From assembly GCA_023512835.1 (NCBI GenBank), contig CM042084.1:10350842-10414841 (forward strand): a stretch of 64,000 nucleotides of DNA. The letters run 5' to 3'. This DNA comes from Taxillus chinensis (taxonomy: Eukaryota; Streptophyta; Magnoliopsida; Santalales; Loranthaceae). Position numbers and translations under genes: made by a program. The notes beneath the pieces were generated by a model, which ran no database searches, was not told the origin of the DNA, and saw nothing but the letters and a program-made list of their open reading frames with translations. Below, one piece after another: positions 57,131 through 64,000 of the stretch; within the stretch, counting starts at the first letter, position 1; each line of letters begins with the position of its first letter.

Positions 57131-57319
57131 TATCATTTAGATTTATTAGATAATTTTGTCATAACATATTTAGATGAAATTTAGTTTCAGTTTCTTTATT
57201 GGACAAACATGGTTTATCATTGTTCATTCAGAAACAGTTAATTCAGTTTATCCATAAATTCAAGTGTTGTGGCATCTAGTTCTTTATGCATAACCAAAAC
57301 AGCTTATAGTATGGACAGT

Positions 57320-57739
57320 GACAACTAAAGTGGTTGCAAAATACATTATGAACTTTGGACAGGCAAAAGGCCTAGTATAAAGCATTTTCATATTTGGGGA
57401 TGTCGAGTTGAAGTAATGTCTTATAAGCCACATGAAAAGAAATTGGACTCTAAAACAGTAAGCAGTTACTTTATTGGTTACTTTAAACGATCTAGTGGCT
57501 ATAAGTTTTATGATCTCACACTTTGGTCTATTTTTGAGACGGGAGTTGCAACATTCTTTGAAGATATTGAGTTTAGGGGGAGAAATAAGGTTAGAAACAT
57601 TATCTTTGAGGAGGAATCAATCTCGATTTTCATTATTGCTTTTGATAATGTACATGATTCTTTGCCTATCATTAATCAAGAAGCGAATTCAGATCATCAA
57701 CTAGGTAATGTTGATCAAAACCTCATTTATGAAAAATAA
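57320..57739 (+). pseudogene. Copia integrase C-terminal end
   Basis: HYELWTGKRPSIKHFHIWGC, then MSYKPHEKKLDSKTVSSYFI and IFETGVATFFEDIEFRG are the region just after the rve core. The core itself and its zinc domain are absent, so a deletion lies between about 57130 and 57320. Confidence 0.82.
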
Positions 57740-57760
57740 ACTCAACAACTTCAAAATCTA

Positions 57761-58440
57761 GTGTTATTAAAGCGATCCATTAGAGAAAAGAGAAATGCTA
57801 TTCTAGGTGATTATATTATATTTCTCTTGGAACATGAGGAAACCATAGGAATAATGGAAAATCATCCAATCAACTTTTATCATGTCATGCAAGGTTCAAA
57901 TTTTCAAAAGTGGATTGATGTCGTGAATGAGGAGTATACATCTATGCATGACAATAAAGTTTGGAAACCTGTCTCATTACCAGAAGGTGCAAATTACACA
58001 TTAATTGTAAATGGATTTTTAAAACCAAAAGGGATTCGTAAGGTAATGTGGAGAGGTATAAGGCTCGTCTTGTAAAAAAATGCTTTACTCAAAAGGAAGG
58101 AATTGACGTTAAAGAGACTTTCTCTTCAATTTCAACAAAAGACTCTTTTAGGACAATCATGACTCTTGTTGTACATTTTGACCTTGATCTTCATTAGATG
58201 GATGTCAAAATAGTTTTTCACAATGGTAACATTGATGAAATAATTGATATGATACAACTAGAAAACTTTGAGTTGGGAGACCCAAAGAATATGGTTTATA
58301 AATTGATTAAATTTATCTATGGAATCAAACAGACTTCTCGTCAGTGATATCAGAAATTTCATTAAGTGATTATCTCGTTTAGTTTTGAGATAAACATTAT
58401 TAATAATTGTATATATCACAAATTTAATGAGGGTAATGTA
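57761..58440 (+). pseudogene. Copia reverse transcriptase remnant
   Basis: It reads HPINFYHVMQGSNFQKWIDV, VWKPVSLPEGANY, then in other frames RLVKKCFTQKEGIDVKETFS, LDLH-stop-MDVKIVFHNGNID and KLIKFIYGIKQTSRQ. Several stops and frameshifts are present. No intact YVDD-type motif was found. Confidence 0.82.
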
Positions 58441-58599
58441 CATTTAAGTCTATATATGTTCGGATATCGCATATATTGCTGGTATGTTGGACAGATATTT
58501 AAGTAATTCTGGAATAGATCATTAGAAAGCAACTAAACGAGTTATGAGGTATTCATAGAAAACAAAAGATTACATGCTTACATATAGGAGATCATAGGG

Positions 58600-59080
58600 T
58601 ATTATAGCTCTAATTATGTTGGATGTCAAGATTGTAAAAGATCCACTTCAGGCTACATATATCTATGGCTGGTGGAGCTAAATCTTGGAGGAGTGCCAAA
58701 CAAGCATTAATAACTTCTTCCACCATAGAAGTAGAATTTGTAGCATGCTATGAGACAACCAATTGTGGAATATAACTACAAAATTTTGTCACTTCTGGTT
58801 GTACATTTTGGAGGGTATAGAAAGACTACTCAAACTATATTATGCCAATAAGTTTGCAGTATTATATTCCAATAACAATAAGAGTTTTTATATGTCAAGA
58901 TATATTGACATTAAGTCCCTAGTTGTGAAGGAAAGAATACAAAGTGAAGAGATATTTATAGAGCATATTAGGACAAACTCCATAATAACAGATCTGCTTA
59001 CAAAAGGATTGCCACCCAAGGTCTTTCATGAGCACACTACTCATATGGGTGTCTTGTTTTGTGAGGATATCATGTTTTAG
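58600..59080 (+). pseudogene. Copia RNase H remnant
   Basis: The end reads YIDIKSLVVKERIQSEEIFI, NSIITDLLTKGLPPKVFHEH and THMGVLFCEDIMF, the usual C-terminus of plant copia pol. The upstream part, with an EVEFVACYE-like phrase (58727), is broken by stops. Confidence 0.82.
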
Positions 59081-59490
59081 TGGGAGTTTGTATTATTTTG
59101 TGTTTTGTTGCTCTATGTTTAGTTTTGGACATTCTTATGTGTTTATGAATTTTTTTATTAGAAATAAAGTATTTAGTTTAGTACACTCTGTTACACTATG
59201 TTAATTTTTTTTATCTCAATAAAGATTCAGTAGGACCAGTTAGAAATAAACATGTATAGATTACATTACATGTAATTTCATATTATGCATTCATGATTGA
59301 TCTATGTCATTTAGTTATGGTGTTGTGTATAACCATTAATGGGTTTAGCCATACTAAATATGGTGAAAATCGCTTTGATCTTATAACATCATAACTAATA
59401 AACAAGATTGTTTAAATACTCTAAGATTAAGATAACAACATTTTGGAGCTTATAAAATTATACACATTTATATAATTACATATATGGCTT

Positions 59491-59500
59491 AGTGGGAGAT
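59491..59500 (+). other. Copia polypurine tract
   Basis: AGTGGGAGAT directly precedes TGTTGAAATA, the usual PPT to LTR junction of plant copia elements. Confidence 0.7.
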
Positions 59501-59935
59501 TGTTGAAATAATTCCATCTTATGGGGCCAAATATGTAAATATTAAATGTGTTGTGCTATCTTTGGGAAAGCCTAAATTAAAGTGATCTAATTAAGATTTA
59601 AAATATGAATTAAGGGTATAATTGTTATGGAATTAATGTGTAGATGTCAGACTACTATTTTTAATTTAATGAGGAGCCAAATTGAAAATAGCAAATACTA
59701 TATATATAAGGTTATGGTTCTTATATTATACGATAGCTTATTAGGTCTGTATCTCATCAACAGAGCTACTAAGAACTAAGGTTCATGAGGGTCGTGCTAA
59801 TTTGAAAGATCACAACCCGATGATCAAACTCCGGCAATGAATCCAGGTATATTTCTGATTCGTTATTTTAGATCAAACAATCTTTAAGCAAAGAAAGATT
59901 CCATCGTCATTTAAATTCAACATTCTAGCCATGGC
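59501..59935 (+). repeat. Copia 3' LTR
   Basis: It starts TGTTGAAATAATTCC after the PPT. The end is uncertain: about 59930, after AATTCAACATTCTAGCC. A related, shorter piece is at 39540-39860. No 5' partner is seen. Confidence 0.55.
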
Positions 59936-60689
59936 CCATGATGGTAGACACGATTTGAAAAGGTCAAAAACTGAATAGGTCGACTTAAACAATGTCGTCC
60001 CCTGGTTAGGCGGTACTATTCATTCCACAGCGCAGATTTTGTAGAAAGGTAATAACTAGCGGGGGTGACCCTAAAAATGAGTTAAATGCCTTCTAATGAT
60101 GAAAATTGGTAATGGGGGTAGAAGAAAAAGTGCATCAAACAAGAGAGTGGAACTTCTCTGGTGTAGAAAGCCCCGATTAGTGCAATGACCCCCCCCCCGG
60201 GAAAAAACAGTTGTTTTTTCCTCTGATTGTTCGGGCGTTTTGTTAATATGGTTTTTGGGAGAGCTAGAAGTTATTTCTCTTTCTCTGTGTCAATGTTTCG
60301 GGTAATCATTTTCCCTGATTTGCTTTTTCTATTAGATTTAATTTTCTTGGTGATTCAGATTTTACTGAGTATTATTTTTAAAATCCATTTTATATTGTTT
60401 GGGAGTCTCTACTATGTTCTCTATGATTATTAGTGGAATGCTTTTCTAGACTAGGTCTCATGGTTTTTTCCCTTATTGGTTTTTCCACGTTAAAAATTCT
60501 GGTGCCTATATTTGTTTTTCCTGCACATATTTTTTCATTATTGTGTGTCTGATTTATCTCAAAGGATTTTTTTTTAGAAAATATTTTAGTTTTTGTTGTG
60601 GGTACGTTGTTTGTGCATTCATAATCTATCCTATTTTCCAACATTACGCCCCGTAAATATCACGTCATTCGAGATTCAACAAGTTTCTA
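59936..60689. other. Intergenic DNA, no gene seen
   Basis: A C-run (60187-60197) and T-rich DNA are present. The 68- and 84-codon frames on the two strands at 60227-60644 match nothing I know. Confidence 0.45.
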
Positions 60690-61060
60690 TTAATTTTATT
60701 TAAATCAAATCATTTGATAATTTTCAATTTGAGTTTTGAAATAAAACTCATATTATCCATTGAACAAGGACGAGGAGATCAGCTCGGTGGTGGCCAGAGG
60801 GATCCCATCTTACTCCCTCGAAGCCAAGCTCAGCGATTGTAGGTGCGCCGCGAGGGCCCGGCGCAAGGCGCTCCAACCGATGATGGGGCGGTCGCTTCGG
60901 GCCTCGCTTTGGAGCAGTGCTGTGAGATTCCAGTGGGTTACGTTTAGATTTTGATTGGAATTATCAGCCCGCTGCTGCTGGACAGCTTCAAGTATACAGT
61001 GTCGATGGCAACCACAGAAGGGTGCTTGGCGATTAGCACTAACAGAGGTGTTTGTCTATG
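60690..61060 (+). pseudogene. HMG-CoA reductase fragment, copy 2
   Basis: It reads DEEISSVVARGIPSYSLEAK and LSDCRCAARARRKALQ, then GRSL in one frame. After a frame change near 60950 it reads [16 protein letters not shown] and [16 protein letters not shown]. The MATTEGCL...STNRG block is a hallmark of the HMGR catalytic domain. Homology ends at about 61060, where an AAGAGCATTAGTAGC MITE-like end begins, so the rest of the gene is absent. It matches 38945-39345 in inverted orientation, including about 75 bp of upstream non-coding DNA. Confidence 0.85.
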
Positions 61061-61529
61061 TGTAAGAGCATTAGTAGCAGACTCAATAAATTTTTGTTAT
61101 AATTTAGCTAAGGAATTGAGTTTTATATATTATAGCTAATCCCATTTGACATATAAAATAATAGACACAATAAAATTTCAATACTTTTATTAAAATATTA
61201 TTTATGTAAAAAATCAGTTATATTTTTAGCATCCTTCCCCTCTAGATCTCTCATACGTACTGAATATCAGGTCTTCATTGCGTGCAAATTAAAACATTCC
61301 TAACGGAAAATAATATATGAACATTGTCAAATAGAAACCAATATAACCTTTCCATGTTTCCCTATCTGGATAGCCTTGGAAGTAGTCTTATTTTTTAAAA
61401 TCAAGAGGTCCTAGAACATAGTCTTGCACCAATCAACAAGAAACGATAATAATAAAAGAGGTGTTGTTGCTTATCAACTTTAAGCATGCTGGAAGGCAAA
61501 AAACTAAAAAAATCAGCATGACTTTATCC
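61061..61529. other. AT-rich spacer with possible MITE piece
   Basis: It opens with AAGAGCATTAGTAGCAGAC, similar to the start of the candidate at 30284. No second end is found. No gene is present. Confidence 0.4.
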
Positions 61530-63927
61530 TGTAAAGACTCGTATTTGGGTAGTTTTGAGAGATAGTCATTCTATGAGAATGTAACTATCTGGACGGTAGT
61601 GTAGCCGTCGATGTGAGCATTTTGACTGTACTTGGGCCCGATTCCAAGTCGGGGCCCCGTTTGACCCGATTGTTGACTTTTTGGGGTTTATTGGTTGACT
61701 TTGCGTTTGAGCAGTCATTTGAGTGTGATAATATCTGAACAGTGTTGTGCTCGTTATTTCGAGCGTTTTGTGATAATTTGACTCAATTTGGAGTTCATGA
61801 CCTCGGGAGGTCAATTATTGCGTTCGGGTCAATTATTCTTTGGGAGGCCAATTATTGGCAACGGTATATATATAATTAAGAACGCCTTATATCTTTAATT
61901 GCCAATTATTGGTGCGTGCATGTTTGAGCAAGAGAGAGAGAGAGAAGGTGAAGAGCGTGAAGAGCTTCCTTGGCGATTTTGGGGCGATTGGAGCTCGTGG
62001 ATTGCAATAAACCTTTCCAGGTAGGTGTCCTTAACTGTCTTATTTCGATCCTACCTCGAATATGTGATCTGTGGATGTATGAGTGTGTATTTTATGAGGG
62101 TTGCGAAGTCAACCATGGAAGTCTAGATTTAGATCTAGATGAATATATGATTTGTGCGTATTTCAGCTGTTATTGTGCGAATTAGAGGCGTTTAGGACGC
62201 GTTTTGATGAAAATATCGCAGTTTATTGCGTAAAACATGTGTTTATGAGTGTCTGGGGATCACTGGGTTGCTTCCAGACGAAGAACAGGCCAAAAACGAT
62301 GATGAACAGTACCCTGGGCGAGTTTTAGAGTCGACGGACGATCAAGCGACTATGGAGTCAGCAGTGTGGAGTCGCAGACCGTGATCGGCGGCTATGGAGT
62401 CGTGACTATGGAGTCAGCAACTCAGTAGTCCGGAGTAGTTAGTCCGGATCAGTAGTCCGGAGGAGTTAGTCCGGATCAGTAGTCCGGAGGAGTTAGTTCG
62501 GAGTAGTTAGTCCGGATCAGTAGTCCGGAGTAGTTAGTCCGGAGGAGTTAGTCCGGATTAGTAGTCCGGAGGAGTTAGTCCGGAGGAGTTAGTCCGGATC
62601 AGTAGTCCGGAGTAGTTAATCCGTAGGAGTGAAACAGTGATCCGTAGCATCAGTCCGGAGCATCAAATCCGTAGCAGTGAAACAGTGATCCGTAGCATCA
62701 GTCCGGAGCATCAAATCCGTAGTAGTGAAAACGGTGTGTTCAGCGACGGTAACCGCACCGCACCTGGACATTTACATTGTAAACCATTATGCCTAAGTAT
62801 TATTATACTTAAGTTACAATGTAAATAACAAAATACCCCCCATTTGGATTCAAAGAAAAATACTAGAAAAATTAATTCCCACTATTTCAAAATGTGAAAA
62901 TTGGGTTTTAGTGTAAAATCTCGGAAAAACCCAAAAGTTCGTAGTGGTGAATTTTTGGAAAGTGGGGTTAGACATCTCGGAAAAATCCCCAAAAATCAGA
63001 TTATCTTATTTATGATAAGGGAACCCAATGCCGGGACTTTTAATTTCAAGAAAATAGCTGCTATGAGTACTTCCTTCATAAATCAAGGGTTAAGGATTTA
63101 CTTGTGAAGACTGGCTACAATTCTAAAGGAAATGTTGAGAATGACAAGCCATACTAATGTTAGTATGTTGATGTGAGGTATTGGGGCATGGACTCCGTGA
63201 CTTGTTTTGGTTCTCACCGTGATGCACCGATGGTGCTATGTGGTTGACGTGGCAGGCATATGCACCGATGGCAGGCCTGTGTGGCGACTGTGGCCGGGCA
63301 TATTGCGCTGTGGACAGGCTAAGGCCTAAGTTGAGCCGTTGAGCTCGTGGAGCTAGGGCTGAGTGCCCTGAGCTGGGATCCCATGGAGGATCGTGGACAA
63401 GTTGTCCTGAGGTTTGTTGCAGGCTGAGTCCTGATGATTGTGCACACTACACGGTGCACGAGTACACTGAGCATATAGTATAGACTTATATGTGTTGCAT
63501 GATGTGGAGTGTTAGGGTCACCTACTGAGCTTGTCGCTCACCCCTACTTGTTGCTTACCCTTTTCAGGTGTGACCCGAGACTAGTGGAGGACTTTCTTCC
63601 AGGAGGACGCCCACTACTCTGATGTATGATACAGTTATATTCTGTATTGTTTTATGTGATATCCCGGACATGGGTCCGTGGACGATTGTATTTGCATACT
63701 CGTATGATGTGATATCTGTATGATTGTTTGACTCTTTGTATGCATGATGATATATGGGAAAGTACAGGATTACCCTTGATGTATGATCGTACGGGGTTGC
63801 ATATTTGAGACAAGACCCGCGGTGTAGTCTCTATTGGTGCTAGTCACCAACCCCTTGACCTTTCGGGTGCGGGCAAGGGGAAGTCATGTACCCGGTTCCG
63901 GGTTCCCTGGAATTCGGGGGCGTGACA
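61530..63927 (+). repeat. 5' LTR of a gypsy element running off the right edge
   Basis: This 2398-bp LTR starts TGTAAAGACTCG and ends GGGGGCGTGACA. It is sister to 41921-44381. Preceding bases TATCC (61525-61529) would be the TSD. It has a short (GA)n (61930-61945) and a minisatellite at 62404-62730. Unlike the solo copies, it is followed by a PBS and leader, so it is the left LTR of an element on +. Confidence 0.87.
62404..62730 (+). repeat. AGTCCGGA minisatellite in LTR
   Basis: Units of AGTAGTCCGGAGGAGTTAGT and AGTCCGGATC recur about a dozen times, then two copies of a 55-bp unit with GTGAAACAGTGATCCGTAGC. Confidence 0.85.
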
Positions 63928-63929
63928 AG

Positions 63930-64000
63930 TTGGTATCGAGCATGGTCTAGTGGACCTAGGTTAGTGAAGGGTGGTTAATTGATTCCATGTGACTTGGAAA
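63930..64000 (+). other. PBS and leader of a gypsy element (cut by window end)
   Basis: TTGGTATCGAGCATGG begins two bases after the LTR. It differs from the iMet-type TTGGTATCAGAGC by loss of one base. The leader that follows (TCTAGTGGACCTAGGTTAGTG) resembles the leader of element A (AGTGGACCTAGGTTAGTGAGG at about 6181). The coding part is outside the window. Confidence 0.75.

Larger units (their letters stand above)
46833..59935 (+). mobile_element. Decayed Ty1/copia element, split by element B
   Basis: Copia order is visible on +: gag (46900-47435), zinc knuckle (about 47640-47700), [element B], protease (56932-57130), integrase C-end (57350-57700), RT (57761-58340), RNase H (58600-59080), PPT (59491-59500) and 3' LTR (59501 on). 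The 5' LTR is not found and the integrase core is missing. Many stops and frameshifts mark it as old and dead. Protease, then integrase, then RT is the copia order. Confidence 0.85.

Overview
This is nuclear DNA of a flowering plant with a repeat-rich genome. The evidence is plant-type Ty3/gypsy chromoviruses primed by initiator tRNA-Met, a plant Ty1/copia remnant, an L1-type LINE, a spliced RING E3 ligase gene of the plant SP1/SPL2 family, and hydroxymethylglutaryl-CoA reductase (HMGR) gene fragments. I cannot name the species.

Only two host genes look intact. One is a six-exon SPL2-like organelle-membrane RING E3 ligase on the + strand (23895-33692), with a 7.4-kb first intron that holds a LINE. 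The other is a single-exon, signal-peptide-bearing proline-rich membrane protein on the - strand (36184-36711). Two HMGR pseudogene fragments lie in opposite orientation at 38945-39345 and 60690-61060.

The left third (3.4-20.1 kb) is a stack of nested retroelements that resolves layer by layer by 5-bp target-site duplications (TSDs). The outermost is a 469-bp TRIM-like element on the - strand (two 197-bp LTRs, 75-bp interior, TSD AGCTG). Its left LTR took a roughly 2.4-kb solo LTR (- strand, TSD AGAGG), which then took a full-length 9.7-kb chromodomain gypsy element A (+ strand, 4010-13756, TSD TATAG). Its right LTR took a 1.3-kb solo LTR (TSD ACTTG). A diverged 2.7-kb LTR follows at 17348-20050.

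The right third holds a solo LTR (41921-44381); a decayed copia element (about 46.8-59.9 kb) split by a full-length chromodomain gypsy element B (- strand, 47738-56926, TSD GGTCT); and a 2.4-kb LTR (61530-63927) followed by a primer-binding site, so a further gypsy element begins at the right edge and runs out of the window.

Both full-length gypsy elements carry stops and frameshifts in gag-pol although their LTR pairs look closely alike, so neither is autonomous as it stands. The rest is AT-rich sequence with microsatellites, MITE-like pieces and unassigned LTR-like debris. Alignments were made by eye; no identity percentages were computed.
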